Source: Zunongwangia mangrovi
GTDB taxonomy: Bacteria; Bacteroidota; Bacteroidia; Flavobacteriales; Flavobacteriaceae
DNA: 64,000 bases
Assembly: GCF_900112105.1 (NCBI RefSeq)
Contig: NZ_FOKV01000004.1
Location: 1 to 64,000 of the forward strand
Reading direction: 5' to 3'
Shown piece after piece: positions 8,054 to 17,440 of this stretch. The number at the start of each line of letters is the position of its first letter. Position 1 is the first letter of the stretch. Under the pieces are notes generated by a model, which saw only the letters and a program-made list of their open reading frames with translations, had not been told where the DNA came from and searched no databases. The translations under genes and the position numbers were made by a program.

Positions 8054-9961
8054 CTACATCGCTTCAGCAATAATCGCTTCAACCACTTCAGGATTCAATA
8101 ATGTTGAAGTATCTCCTAGATCTGAAGTATCATTGGATGCGATCTTACGTAAAATTCTACGCATAATTTTCCCACTTCTTGTTTTAGGCAATCCTTCTAC
8201 AAACTGAATTTTATCTGGCTTGGCAATTGGCCCAACTTTATCTGCAATTTGCTGATTGATCTCTTTTCTTAAGTTATCACGTTTACGGCTTTCACCAGAT
8301 TCTTTAAGAATCACAAAGGCGTAAAGCGCTTTTCCTTTTACTTCGTGAGGGAAACCAACCACCGCACTTTCAGCAACTGCTGGGTGCTCGTTGATTGCAT
8401 CTTCAATTGGTGCTGTACCAAGATTATGACCAGAAACAATAATAACATCATCTGTTCTACCTGTAATTCTATAATAACCAACCTCATCTCTCATCGCGCC
8501 ATCACCGGTAAAATATTTACCTTCGAAAGTAGAGAAATACGTATCCTTGTAACGTTCGTGATTTCCCCAAACAGTTCTTGCAATCGATGGCCATGGAAAT
8601 TTAACGCACAATCTACCATTTACCTGGTTTCCTTTAATCTCTTTACCATCATCGTCCATTAAACTTGGCTGAATTCCCGGCATTGGTAAAGTTGCATAGG
8701 TTGGTTTAGTTGGCGTTACATAAGGCATAGGTGAAATCATAATTCCGCCTGTTTCGGTTTGCCACCATGTATCTACAATCGGACTCTGATTTTTACCAAT
8801 ATTATCATTAAACCAGTGCCATGCTTCCTCGTTTATAGGTTCTCCTACAGATCCTAAAACTTTTAAAGAAGAAAGGTCGTGATTTTCTACAAATTCGATA
8901 TTACGTTTTGCTAATGCTCTAATCGCGGTTGGTGCTGTATAAAATTGTGTGATTTTATGCTTCTCTACAATTTCCCAAAAGCGACCATGATCTGGATACG
9001 ATGGTACACCTTCAAACATTACCGTTGTTGCTCCGTTTGCTAACGGGCCGTATACAATATAGGAATGCCCGGTGATCCAACCAATATCGGCAGTACACCA
9101 ATACACATCACCTTCAGTATAATTAAAAATATTTTTGAAGGTAAATGCGGTATATACCATATAACCTGCGGTAGTATGCAACATTCCTTTTGGTTTGCCG
9201 GTAGATCCAGAAGTATATAAAATGAATAAAGGATCTTCAGCATCTACAATTTCTGGAGCGCACTCGTCTGAAGCTTCTTCCATTAACGGCTCTAACCATT
9301 CGTCGCGGCCCTCTTTCATTTCAATTTCTTCTCCAGTTCGCTTCGCCACTAAAACTGAACTTACATCTGGACAATCTTCTAAAGCTTCGTCCACAATATT
9401 TTTAAGATTCAATGTTTTAGCTCCACGATAAGAACCGTCTGAAGTGATTAACATCTTACAATCGGCATCCAAAGTTCTGGTTGCAAGCGCCTTACTTGAA
9501 AACCCCGCAAAAACAACCGAGTGGATTGCTCCTATTCTCGCGCAGGCTAAAACAGCATACGCCAATTCAGGAATCATTGGTAAATAAATACAAACACGGT
9601 CTCCTTTCTGGATTCCTTTACTTTTTAAAACGTTTGCGAACTTATTTACTTTTTTATGAAGTTGGTTGTAAGTGATATGCTGAGCCTCATCATTACTATC
9701 ATTTGGCTCCCAAATAATCGCAGTTTTATCACCCCTGGTTAAAAGATGACGATCTATGCAATTTTCGGTAATATTAAGTTTGGCATTTTCAAACCATTTT
9801 ACTTCTGGTTTTGTAAAATCCCAGCTTAAAACATTATCCCATTTTTTTCTCCATGTAAAATGTTCTTCAGCGATTTCTGCCCAAAAGTTTTCTGGCTCAC
9901 GCACAGATTTTCTGTAAACCTGAAAATACTCTTCCAGATTCTTAATATGATAATTACTCAT
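8054..9961 (-). CDS. acs: Acetate--CoA ligase (AMP-forming acetyl-CoA synthetase)
   Basis: A 635-residue ANL-superfamily enzyme making acetyl-CoA from acetate, ATP and CoA in the cytosol. The P-loop-like A3 motif YTSGSTGKPKGMLH, the DTWWQTETGG motif, the YFTGDGA / RTDDVI hinge region and the C-terminal catalytic lysine motif PKTRSGKIMRR are all present. Length is normal (about 630-650). The lysine in SGK is the usual regulatory acetylation site. ATG at 9961; monocistronic. Confidence 0.97.
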   Translation of the reverse strand: MSNYHIKNLEEYFQVYRKSVREPENFWAEIAEEHFTWRKKWDNVLSWDFTKPEVKWFENAKLNITENCIDRHLLTRGDKTAIIWEPNDSNDEAQHITYNQLHKKVNKFANVLKSKGIQKGDRVCIYLPMIPELAYAVLACARIGAIHSVVFAGFSSKALATRTLDADCKMLITSDGSYRGAKTLNLKNIVDEALEDCPDVSSVLVAKRTGEEIEMKEGRDEWLEPLMEEASDECAPEIVDAEDPLFILYTSGSTGKPKGMLHTTAGYMVYTAFTFKNIFNYTEGDVYWCTADIGWITGHSYIVYGPLANGATTVMFEGVPSYPDHGRFWEIVEKHKITQFYTAPTAIRALAKRNIEFVENHDLSSLKVLGSVGEPINEEAWHWFNDNIGKNQSPIVDTWWQTETGGIMISPMPYVTPTKPTYATLPMPGIQPSLMDDDGKEIKGNQVNGRLCVKFPWPSIARTVWGNHERYKDTYFSTFEGKYFTGDGAMRDEVGYYRITGRTDDVIIVSGHNLGTAPIEDAINEHPAVAESAVVGFPHEVKGKALYAFVILKESGESRKRDNLRKEINQQIADKVGPIAKPDKIQFVEGLPKTRSGKIMRRILRKIASNDTSDLGDTSTLLNPEVVEAIIAEAM

Positions 9962-10068
9962 AATTATTAGTTGGTTGTATGGATTCTTTAATTTTCCCTT
10001 AAAACTATTGATTTTTTGCTGATTTTACTTGAACTATTCTATGTTTTTGCAAAATTTTAAGCATAAAA

Positions 10069-10100
10069 AAAGCGATATGTGTATTATAACATATCGCTTT
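10069..10100 (-). terminator. Rho-independent terminator after purC
   Basis: A 12-bp perfect stem AAAGCGATATGT / ACATATCGCTTT with an eight-base loop. On the minus strand it is followed by a T-run, just downstream of purC. Confidence 0.85.
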
Positions 10101-10122
10101 TAATTACTATTAGACAGAATAC

Positions 10123-11070
10123 CTACTTTAAATAGGCTATTACATTTTCTTGCACACGTTTTTCGATATTAGAAACATCTGCTTTCTCAAAAGTTTCTCC
10201 TGTAATATTTTCGTATAATTCTATATATCGCTCGCTAACTGTTTCGATATAATCATCGCTCATAAATGGCACTTCCTGACCTTCTTTTCCCTGAAATCCA
10301 TTCTGAATTAACCACTGGCGAACAAATTCTTTAGAAAGTTGTTTTTGTGGTTCTCCTTTTTCCTGAAGTTCTTCATAAGTATTTGCATAAAAATATCTTG
10401 AAGAATCTGGTGTATGAATTTCGTCGATCAAAACGATCTTACCATCTTTAGTTTTCCCAAATTCATATTTGGTATCCACTAAAATAAGGCCTCGTTTTTT
10501 AGCAATTTCGGTACCACGCTGAAAAAGTTTTTTCGTATAATCCTCTAAAACAGCATAATCTTCCGAAGAAACAATTCCGCGTTTTAAAATATCTTCTTTA
10601 GAAATATCTTCATCATGATCTCCCATTTCAGCTTTGGTGGCCGGAGTAATAATTGGTTCAGGAAAACGATCATTTTCTTTCATTCCTTCTGGCATCGCTA
10701 CACCACAAAGCATTCTTTTACCCGCTTTATATTCTCGTGCCGCATGCCCAGAAAGATAACCTCTAATTACCATTTCTACCTTAAATGGTTCACAAGCTTC
10801 GCCAACGGCCACATTAGGATCTGGAGTTGCCTGAAGCCAGTTTGGAACTAAATCCTCAGTATCCTTCATCATCTTGGTAGCGATCTGGTTAAGGATTTGT
10901 CCTTTATAAGGAATTCCTTTTGGCATCACTACATCGAAAGCTGAAAGACGATCTGAAGCGATCATTACCAGTTTATCATCTTCAAAAGCATAAACATCTC
11001 TTACCTTTCCTTTATAAACTGATTTTTGTCCCGGAAAATTATAATCTGTCTTAATTAGAGTATTACTCAT
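10123..11070 (-). CDS. purC: Phosphoribosylaminoimidazole-succinocarboxamide synthase
   Basis: SAICAR synthetase of de novo purine synthesis: CAIR plus Asp plus ATP to SAICAR. The N-terminal [10 protein letters not shown] and [13 protein letters not shown], the [14 protein letters not shown]-like segment and the [12 protein letters not shown] motif (here [13 protein letters not shown]) identify it. Its 315 residues match the longer Bacteroidota form rather than the 237-residue E. coli type. ATG at 11070. It lies 27 bp after phoH on the same strand and could be co-transcribed with it. Confidence 0.97.
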   Translation of the reverse strand: MSNTLIKTDYNFPGQKSVYKGKVRDVYAFEDDKLVMIASDRLSAFDVVMPKGIPYKGQILNQIATKMMKDTEDLVPNWLQATPDPNVAVGEACEPFKVEMVIRGYLSGHAAREYKAGKRMLCGVAMPEGMKENDRFPEPIITPATKAEMGDHDEDISKEDILKRGIVSSEDYAVLEDYTKKLFQRGTEIAKKRGLILVDTKYEFGKTKDGKIVLIDEIHTPDSSRYFYANTYEELQEKGEPQKQLSKEFVRQWLIQNGFQGKEGQEVPFMSDDYIETVSERYIELYENITGETFEKADVSNIEKRVQENVIAYLK

Positions 11071-11097
11071 CTTTGTAAATCGGTTGACTTATTTTAC

Positions 11098-12051
11098 TTA
11101 ATCGTTGTGTTCTATTGTTTTATAAGCTGCGATGATCTTTTTCACCAATCGGTGACGAATCACATCTTTATCGTCCAAATATACCATTCCTACTCCTTTT
11201 ACGTCTTTTAAAACTAAAAGAGCTTCTTTTAATCCAGAAACAGTTCTTCTTGGTAGATCGATCTGACCTGGATCACCGGTGATAATAAATTTTGCACTTT
11301 TCCCCATTCTGGTTAAAAACATTTTCATTTGCGCATGGGTGGTATTTTGTGCTTCGTCTAAAATCACAAAAGCATTATCTAAAGTTCTACCACGCATAAA
11401 AGCTAAAGGAGCAATTTGTATCACACCTTTCTCGATAAAAGACTCTAATCTTTCCGCTGGGATCATATCTCGCAAACCATCATAAAGTGGCTGCATGTAT
11501 GGATCTAATTTTTCCTTTAGATCACCAGGCAAAAATCCAAGGTTCTCCCCTGCTTCTACTGCAGGACGAGTAAGAATAATTCTTTTAACCTGTTTTTCTT
11601 TTAAAGCTTTAACCGCAAGGGCCACACCTGTATATGTTTTCCCGGTTCCGGCAGGGCCAATCGCAAATAAAAGATCGTTCTTTTTGCTAAGATCTACCAT
11701 TTTTCGCTGGTTCGCGGTTTGCGCTTTAATTAGCCTACCGCTTACACCATGCACCAAAACTTCTCCACTTTCTTTAGAAGATTGATAATCTTCTTTACTT
11801 TCACTGGTTAAGACTCGCTCGATCACATTTTCATCCAGTTTATTAAACTTTCCAAAATGATCGATAAGCATTGTAAATCGCTTATCGAATTCTTCCAGCA
11901 TTTCTTCATCTCCAAAAACTTTTATTTTACTTCCTCGCGCTACGATTTTTAGCTTCGGAAAATATTTTTTTAAAAGTTCTATATGTTCATTACCCTGCCC
12001 GAAAAATTCTCTTGGGCTAATCTCTGAAAGTTCGATAACAAGTTCGTTCAA
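11098..12051 (-). CDS. PhoH family ATPase
   Basis: A 317-residue P-loop ATPase of the PhoH family. Walker A is AIGPAGTGKTYTGVALAV near residue 135, Walker B is AFVILDEAQNTTHAQMK near 238, and an arginine-rich C-terminus follows. An N-terminal KH-like segment (about residues 1-100) is typical of PhoH2/YbeZ-like proteins that partner RNA-processing factors. The reading frame starts with TTG at 12051 (M-NELVIEL); no ATG fits better. Cellular role in Bacteroidota is not settled; RNA metabolism is likely by family. Confidence 0.9.
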   Translation of the reverse strand: MNELVIELSEISPREFFGQGNEHIELLKKYFPKLKIVARGSKIKVFGDEEMLEEFDKRFTMLIDHFGKFNKLDENVIERVLTSESKEDYQSSKESGEVLVHGVSGRLIKAQTANQRKMVDLSKKNDLLFAIGPAGTGKTYTGVALAVKALKEKQVKRIILTRPAVEAGENLGFLPGDLKEKLDPYMQPLYDGLRDMIPAERLESFIEKGVIQIAPLAFMRGRTLDNAFVILDEAQNTTHAQMKMFLTRMGKSAKFIITGDPGQIDLPRRTVSGLKEALLVLKDVKGVGMVYLDDKDVIRHRLVKKIIAAYKTIEHND

Positions 12052-12200
12052 AAGCGTTTGGTTTTAGTTAAAAGTTGGTAGTTACAAGCATAAAAAGGCT
12101 AAGGAAATTCCGTAAGCTATTTATTAAAAAAATTATTTTTTTCAGGATAAATCCTGAAGCATTCAATCTCGATTATCGAGAAAAATTCTTATTACTTAAA

Positions 12201-12231
12201 TTTGTGTTCCTAATATCAGGATGTATTTTTG
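12201..12231 (+). promoter_or_regulatory. Bacteroidota-type promoter for the SAM hydrolase operon
   Basis: TTTG at 12201-12204, exactly 19 bases, then TATTTTTG at 12224-12231. This matches the TTTG-N19-TAnnTTTG consensus of the primary sigma of Bacteroidota. The 311-bp gap between phoH and this operon also holds two perfect palindromes, TTCAGGAT-AA-ATCCTGAA (12141-12158) and TCTCGA-TTA-TCGAGA (12167-12181), just upstream of the -33 box. Confidence 0.7.
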
Positions 12232-12362
12232 CAACCTGATTTGTCGCCATATTTTTAGCGCAATTTTAAGGCTCGAAGCACAAAATAAAAGTATCTTCGC
12301 TCCTTATACAAACTTAAGGAAATTTAGCCTTTAGAACTTAAAAAAAATATTAACAATCACTT

Positions 12363-13229
12363 ATGGCAATCATTACCTTAACAACCGATTTTGGGCAGAA
12401 AGATTACTTTGCAGCAGCGGTTAAAGGAGCTATTTACAACGAGCTGGATGATGTTAGAATTGTTGATATTTCGCATTGCATCTCTCCTTTTCATATTAGT
12501 GAAGCGAGTTATATCATTAAAAATGCATACAAAAGCTTTCCAAAAGGAAGTATTCATATTATCGGGATCGATTCAGAATTAACTCCAGAAAATAAACATC
12601 TGGCCGTGTTACTGGACGATCATTATTTCTTGTGTGCCAACAATGGCATTTTATCTTTATTAGCTTCAGAAATAAAACCTGAAAAAATTGTAGAGATCAA
12701 TATCCACGATAAGATCGAAACCAATTTTCCTGTTCTAGATGTTTTTGTAAAAGTAGCCTGCCATATCGCTCGTGGCGGGACTTTAGATGTTATTGGGAAA
12801 AATATTCAGGAAATAAGATATCTAAAACAAATCGAGCCATTAATTAATAGCGATAAAAACCAGATTATTGGGCATGTAATTTATATCGATAATTATGGGA
12901 ATGTAATCACCAACATTTCCAGAAAGTTATTCGAAAATATTGGTAAAGGCCGCCAATTTACTATTAGTGCAAGAATGGTCACTTTTAATAAGGTTTATGA
13001 AACCTATAGTGATTGCATTAATTTTAAGATCGAAAAAGATAAACGTGGTGAAGAAGATGGTAAGAAATTAGCCGTTTTTAATTCGGCCGGATATATCGAG
13101 CTGGCCATTTATAAAAGTAATCCATTAACAGTAGGAAGTGCTGCTAGTTTATTTGGATTACAAAATAGAGATACCGTAACTATAAAATTTGAAGCTTATG
13201 CTAGTAAGGATCGTAAAGCTGAGCTTTAG
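12363..13229 (+). CDS. SAM hydroxide adenosyltransferase (DUF62 family)
   Basis: A 288-residue protein of the S-adenosyl-L-methionine hydrolase/fluorinase-like family, which converts SAM and water to adenosine and methionine. The signature start ITLTTDFGQKDYFAAAVKGA (the Asp-Phe-Gly binds SAM) is present, as are IDSELTP and the central GHVIYIDNYGNVITNIS motif characteristic of the family. No halogenase-specific feature stands out. First gene of an apparent run with the monooxygenase-like gene, gldF and gldG. Confidence 0.92.
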   Translation: MAIITLTTDFGQKDYFAAAVKGAIYNELDDVRIVDISHCISPFHISEASYIIKNAYKSFPKGSIHIIGIDSELTPENKHLAVLLDDHYFLCANNGILSLLASEIKPEKIVEINIHDKIETNFPVLDVFVKVACHIARGGTLDVIGKNIQEIRYLKQIEPLINSDKNQIIGHVIYIDNYGNVITNISRKLFENIGKGRQFTISARMVTFNKVYETYSDCINFKIEKDKRGEEDGKKLAVFNSAGYIELAIYKSNPLTVGSAASLFGLQNRDTVTIKFEAYASKDRKAEL

Positions 13230-13500
13230 TCCAGAAAATATTGATGCATTTCTGGACATTTTTGAAAATACCAAAGAACAAATTCGCAATTTTAAAGGTT
13301 GCCAACATTTAGAATTGCACCGCGATAAGCACAATACTAATCAGTTTTTTACGTATAGTTACTGGGACAATGAAAATGCGCTCGAAAATTATCGAAATTC
13401 AGCATTTTTTAAGGTAGTTTGGAGTAACACCAAAATTTTGTTCAATGCAAAACCAGAAGCCTGGAGTATGGATAGACTTTGGGTTTCAGATCAAAATTAG
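13198..13500 (+). CDS. Antibiotic biosynthesis monooxygenase (ABM) domain protein
   Basis: A roughly 100-residue single-domain ferredoxin-like protein: MLVRIVKLSFSPENIDAFL, GCQHLELHRDKHNTNQFFTYSYWDNENAL, FKVVWSNTKILFNAKPEAW. ABM domains act as small oxygenases or as quinol/heme-binding proteins; the activity here is not predictable. I chose the ATG at 13198 over the upstream TTG at 13189 because it matches the usual family start. It overlaps the SAM hydrolase by 32 bp in another frame, suggesting translational coupling. Confidence 0.85.
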   Translation: MLVRIVKLSFSPENIDAFLDIFENTKEQIRNFKGCQHLELHRDKHNTNQFFTYSYWDNENALENYRNSAFFKVVWSNTKILFNAKPEAWSMDRLWVSDQN

Positions 13501-13506
13501 ACATTT

Positions 13507-14241
13507 TTGTTAGCAATTTTAAATAAAGAAATACAATCATTTTTTGCTACGCCAATCGGATATCTTGTAATTGGGATATTTTTGGTGGTAAGCGGTTTGT
13601 TTTTATTCGTTTTTACGGGCGAATACAATATTTTAGATAGTGGTTTTGCGAACATAAAGCCGTTTTTTAATATGGCGCCGTGGATTTTTATCTTTTTGAT
13701 TCCTGCCATAACCATGAAAAGCTTTTCTGAAGAAAAGAAATTAGGCACTATGGAACTTTTGCTCACCAAACCTTTATCGATCACCAATCTGATATTGGGC
13801 AAATATCTTGGGGCTTTAATTTTGGTGATATTAGCGATTATTCCGTCCATAATTTACGTAATTACAATTTCAGAATTAGGACGAATTCCGGGGAATTTCG
13901 ACTTGGGAGCAACTTTAGGAAGTTATTTGGGGCTTCTATTTTTAAGTGGTTGTTATACCGCGATCGGTGTATTTTCTTCAAGCCTAACCAACAACCAAAT
14001 CGTTGCGTTTATATTGGCCGTTTTTCTATGTTTTATAAGCTTCTTTTTATTTGAAGGAATTTCTGGATTTCAGCTTTTTGGAAATTCAGATTACGGAATA
14101 GATTACTTCGGAATTAGCTATCACTACCGCAGTATTAGTCGCGGCGTTGTTGATACACGCGATCTTATTTACTTTTTAAGTTTTATTGCATTATTCCTGA
14201 AGCTTACGCACTTCAGAATAAAAAATCTAAGAAATAACTAA
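13507..14241 (+). CDS. gldF: Gliding-motility ABC transporter permease GldF
   Basis: A 244-residue polytopic membrane protein, the permease of the GldAFG ABC system needed for flavobacterial gliding. It starts MLAILNKEIQSFFATPIGY, the usual GldF opening, followed by about six hydrophobic segments (around 20-40, 55-75, 95-120, 135-165, 170-195, 220-240) and the FSEEKKLGTMELLLTKP cytoplasmic loop. The start must be TTG at 13507: the codons upstream run straight into the stop of the preceding gene. gldG follows three bases after the stop. Confidence 0.93.
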   Translation: MLAILNKEIQSFFATPIGYLVIGIFLVVSGLFLFVFTGEYNILDSGFANIKPFFNMAPWIFIFLIPAITMKSFSEEKKLGTMELLLTKPLSITNLILGKYLGALILVILAIIPSIIYVITISELGRIPGNFDLGATLGSYLGLLFLSGCYTAIGVFSSSLTNNQIVAFILAVFLCFISFFLFEGISGFQLFGNSDYGIDYFGISYHYRSISRGVVDTRDLIYFLSFIALFLKLTHFRIKNLRNN

Positions 14242-14243
14242 TC

Positions 14244-15920
14244 TTGAAGCAGTTTTCTAAATACAAATCGGTTGTTTTATTTATCGTGATCTTAGTTGCG
14301 GTAAACTTTGCTGCTTCACAATATTTTGAACGTTTAGATCTTACCCAGGATAAACGTTATACCCTTTCTAAAGCTTCAGAAGAAATTATAGAGGATATCG
14401 AAGAACCGATTATTATCGATGTCTTTTTAAAAGGAGATTTTCCTTCAGAATTTAAGCGCCTGCAAAACGAAACCCGCCAAATCCTTGAAGAATACGCTGC
14501 GAAAAACAGCAATATCGTCTTCAATTTTATAGATCCTTTAGCTGAAGGTGCCAACGCACAACAAGTCGCGCAACAGTTTTACCAAATGGGAATGTCGCCG
14601 GCGCGAGTAAATGTGATGGAAAATGGGCAAAATAGCGAAACAATTATTTTCCCATGGGCAATGGCCAATCTTGGACAAAAATCGGTTAAAATTGGTTTGC
14701 TTAAAAATCAGTTAGGCAGCAGTGATGAAGACCGGGTAACAAATTCGGTTCAGCAATTAGAATATGCGTTTACTGATGCGATTAGCAAATTAATTTACCC
14801 TCGAAAAAAGAAGATCGCGGTAATGCGTGGTAATGGGGAATTACCAAATCCTAATATTGCAGATTTTGTTAAGACGCTTCAGCAATATTATTTTATGGCG
14901 CCGTTTACTTTAGATTCTGCCGCGGTAGATCCACAAAAAACACTTCAGGAATTAAAGGAATATGACCTTATTATTGAAGCAAAACCAACCGAAGCTTATA
15001 CCGAAAACGAAAAATATATACTGGATCAATACACCATGAATGGCGGAAAGTCGCTTTGGCTTATCGAAAGTGTGGCGATGGAAAAAGACAGTCTTTTAAA
15101 TCCGAGCGGGACAGCTTTCGCTTTACCGCAAGATCTCAACCTGGGTGATTTCTTTTTTAGTTATGGGATAAGAATTAATCCCAGTTTGGTAAACGATATG
15201 TATTCGGCGCCAATTATTTTGGCTACGGGAAATGGCAACGATACCAGGTTTAATCCTTATCCGTGGTTTTATAGTCCGCTTACGTCCTCGCCTAACGATC
15301 ATCCGATTATCAATAATATCGAGGCAGTAAAATTCGATTTTGCAAATCCTATCGATACTTTAAAAAATAGCCTGCAAAAAACAGTATTATTAAGTAGCTC
15401 TCCAAGATCTAAAATAGAAGGTACTCCTCGCGAAATTAGTTTAGACATAGTTGGCGAGGAACCAGATATCGCTTCGTATACTAATGGTGAACAGGCACTG
15501 GCTGTTTTATTGGAAGGTGAATTTACTTCAGTTTATAACAATCGCTTAAAACCTTTTGAAATTCAGGATAATTTAAACAAAAGTAAACCTACAGAAATGT
15601 TGGTGATTTCAGATGGAGACGTGATAAAAAATGATCTTCAGCAGGGAGCACCGCTAGAGCTTGGATTTCAGAAATACACTGGCACTACTTACGGGAATAA
15701 AGAATTTTTACTGAATGCCGTAAATTATATGCTGGATGATCGCGGACTAATGGATATTCGTACCAAAAAAGTGACGATCGCATTTTTGGATCCGCAGAAA
15801 ACAGCAGCCGAACGTACTACATGGCAATTGATAAATATTGCTCTTCCATTATTCATATTAGGCATTTTCGCACTGCTTTATAATTGGTCTCGCCGCAGAA
15901 AATACACCAGGAAGAAATAA
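14244..15920 (+). CDS. gldG: Gliding-motility ABC transporter auxiliary protein GldG
   Basis: A 558-residue protein with an N-terminal membrane anchor (about 10-28), a large extracytoplasmic domain and a C-terminal membrane segment (about 527-547) ending in a basic tail RRRKYTRKK. The early motif RYTLSKASEEIIEDIEEPI is typical of GldG/ABC_transp_aux proteins. It works with GldF (adjacent) and the ATPase GldA (elsewhere). Like gldF it uses TTG as the start codon, three bases after the gldF stop. Confidence 0.93.
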   Translation: MKQFSKYKSVVLFIVILVAVNFAASQYFERLDLTQDKRYTLSKASEEIIEDIEEPIIIDVFLKGDFPSEFKRLQNETRQILEEYAAKNSNIVFNFIDPLAEGANAQQVAQQFYQMGMSPARVNVMENGQNSETIIFPWAMANLGQKSVKIGLLKNQLGSSDEDRVTNSVQQLEYAFTDAISKLIYPRKKKIAVMRGNGELPNPNIADFVKTLQQYYFMAPFTLDSAAVDPQKTLQELKEYDLIIEAKPTEAYTENEKYILDQYTMNGGKSLWLIESVAMEKDSLLNPSGTAFALPQDLNLGDFFFSYGIRINPSLVNDMYSAPIILATGNGNDTRFNPYPWFYSPLTSSPNDHPIINNIEAVKFDFANPIDTLKNSLQKTVLLSSSPRSKIEGTPREISLDIVGEEPDIASYTNGEQALAVLLEGEFTSVYNNRLKPFEIQDNLNKSKPTEMLVISDGDVIKNDLQQGAPLELGFQKYTGTTYGNKEFLLNAVNYMLDDRGLMDIRTKKVTIAFLDPQKTAAERTTWQLINIALPLFILGIFALLYNWSRRRKYTRKK

Positions 15921-16073
15921 TTACATCCAAAAAATTCGAATTTCGACATATTAACAATTTAATAGTGGGGTTTTTTGAAAAAACCCTGTACAAGAGCAGG
16001 TTACTTATCAACAACTTCAATTTAATGTTAATAAAAACTCTTTCGAGCAGCTTCAATTTTTATAGGATTCAAA

Positions 16074-16081
16074 TATCTTTG
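16074..16081 (+). promoter_or_regulatory. -7 promoter box of dnaN
   Basis: TATCTTTG matches TAnnTTTG, 31 bases before the dnaN ATG. No convincing TTTG -33 box is seen at the right distance. Confidence 0.45.
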
Positions 16082-16112
16082 TAAGTGATTCTAATAAATC
16101 AATAAAAAGCCA

Positions 16113-17231
16113 ATGAAATTTATTGTATCCAGCAGTTATTTGCTGAAACAGCTTCAGATACTTGGTGGGGTTATTAATAATAACAACACTTTGCCGATAT
16201 TGGATAATTTCCTTTTTGATTTGAACAATGACGAGTTAACAGTTTCTGCATCAGATTTAGAGACCACGATGTCTGCTAAATTGAATGTAGAATCTGATTC
16301 TGAAGGAAAGATCGCTGTACCGGCCAAACTTCTTTTAGATACGCTAAAAACTTTCCCAGAGCAGCCATTAACTTTTGTTGCCGAGGATAATCATACGATA
16401 GAGCTTAGCTCTAATCACGGTAAATATGCGCTTGCGTATGCCGATGGTGAAGAATTCCCTAATCCTGTAAGTTTGGAAGATCCAAGTAATACAGTGATCG
16501 AAGGTGATATTCTTTCTTCTGCAATTAGCAAGACGATTTTTGCATCTGGTAACGATGATCTTCGCCCGGTAATGAGCGGAGTTTTCTTTCAGTTCTCTAC
16601 AGAAGGTTTAACTTTTGTAGCTACAGATGCTCACAAATTGGTAAAGTATTCTCGCGAAGATGTAACGGCTTCACAAACGGCAGAATTTATTATGCCTAAA
16701 AAACCGCTTAACCTTTTAAAAGGAATTTTAGCAGGTAGCGAAAGTGAAGTGCTTATCGAATATAACGAGAGTAATGCGAAATTTACTTTTGATGATACTA
16801 CATTAATTTGTCGTTTAATCGATGGTAAATATCCAAATTACGAAGCGGTAATTCCAAAAGAGAATCCAAATAAATTGACTATAGAGCGTAACCAGTTTTT
16901 AAGTTCTGTAAGAAGGGTTTCTATTTTCTCTAATAAAACGACGCACCAGGTACGTTTAAAGATCGCCGGGGCCGAATTAAATATTTCTGCGGAAGATGTA
17001 GATTATAGCAACAAAGCAGAAGAGCGTTTAACTTGTGGTTACCAGGGTGACGATATGCAAATTGGATTCAACTCGCGTTTCCTTACTGAAATGCTGAATA
17101 ATTTAAATTCAGATGAAGTACAATTAGAAATGAGCTTGCCTAACCGCGCGGGAATTTTAACTCCGATTGATGGATTAGATCCAGGAGAAAAGATTACCAT
17201 GTTGGTAATGCCGGTAATGTTGAATAGTTAA
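16113..17231 (+). CDS. dnaN: DNA polymerase III sliding clamp, beta subunit
   Basis: A 372-residue beta clamp with three repeats of the clamp fold: MKFIVSSSYLLKQLQILGGV at the start, NTLPILDNFLF, the middle FVATDAHKLVKYSR block and the terminal MLVMPVMLNS (hydrophobic pocket and the family M-P-M-x(L/R) end). It encircles DNA and tethers polymerase III and other clamp-binding proteins. Length and all landmarks are normal. No neighbour of the classical dnaA-dnaN-recF cluster is present, as is usual in Bacteroidota. Confidence 0.97.
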   Translation: MKFIVSSSYLLKQLQILGGVINNNNTLPILDNFLFDLNNDELTVSASDLETTMSAKLNVESDSEGKIAVPAKLLLDTLKTFPEQPLTFVAEDNHTIELSSNHGKYALAYADGEEFPNPVSLEDPSNTVIEGDILSSAISKTIFASGNDDLRPVMSGVFFQFSTEGLTFVATDAHKLVKYSREDVTASQTAEFIMPKKPLNLLKGILAGSESEVLIEYNESNAKFTFDDTTLICRLIDGKYPNYEAVIPKENPNKLTIERNQFLSSVRRVSIFSNKTTHQVRLKIAGAELNISAEDVDYSNKAEERLTCGYQGDDMQIGFNSRFLTEMLNNLNSDEVQLEMSLPNRAGILTPIDGLDPGEKITMLVMPVMLNS

Positions 17232-17239
17232 TTTTTTTA

Positions 17240-17330
17240 TTGTCATTCTGAGCTCGACTCAGAATCTCATTATTCTGTGAATAAAGAAAGATAAATTAGA
17301 TGAGACCCTGAATCAAGTTCAGGGTGACCA
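17240..17330. repeat. Palindromic dispersed intergenic repeat (REP/MITE-like)
   Basis: It begins TGTCATTCTGAG and ends CAGGGTGACCA, so GTCA and TGAC sit at the outer ends. Two internal hairpins are visible: ATTCTGAG-CTCGA-CTCAGAAT and ACCCTGAA-TCAAG-TTCAGGGT. Elements of this style are widely scattered in Bacteroidota intergenic regions. It lies between dnaN and its terminator. Confidence 0.65.
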
Positions 17331-17355
17331 AATTCTAAGATTTTTATATAAAATC

Positions 17356-17387
17356 AAAACCCATTCAGTTACCTGAATGGGTTTTTG
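17356..17387. terminator. Strong hairpin terminator between dnaN and the DUF4870 gene
   Basis: A 13-bp stem AAAACCCATTCAG / CTGAATGGGTTTT around a TTAC loop, with T-run on the + strand and A-run on the left. It can serve both convergent genes. Confidence 0.85.
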
Positions 17388-17440
17388 TTTTTCGATTGAT
17401 GCCTGAAACTAAAGTTGATCTTTAGTTTGATATTGTATAA

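Noticed and set aside
15853-16084. Overlapping short ORFs on both strands after gldG
   Set aside because: They overlap the end of gldG or the dnaN promoter region and have no recognisable composition.
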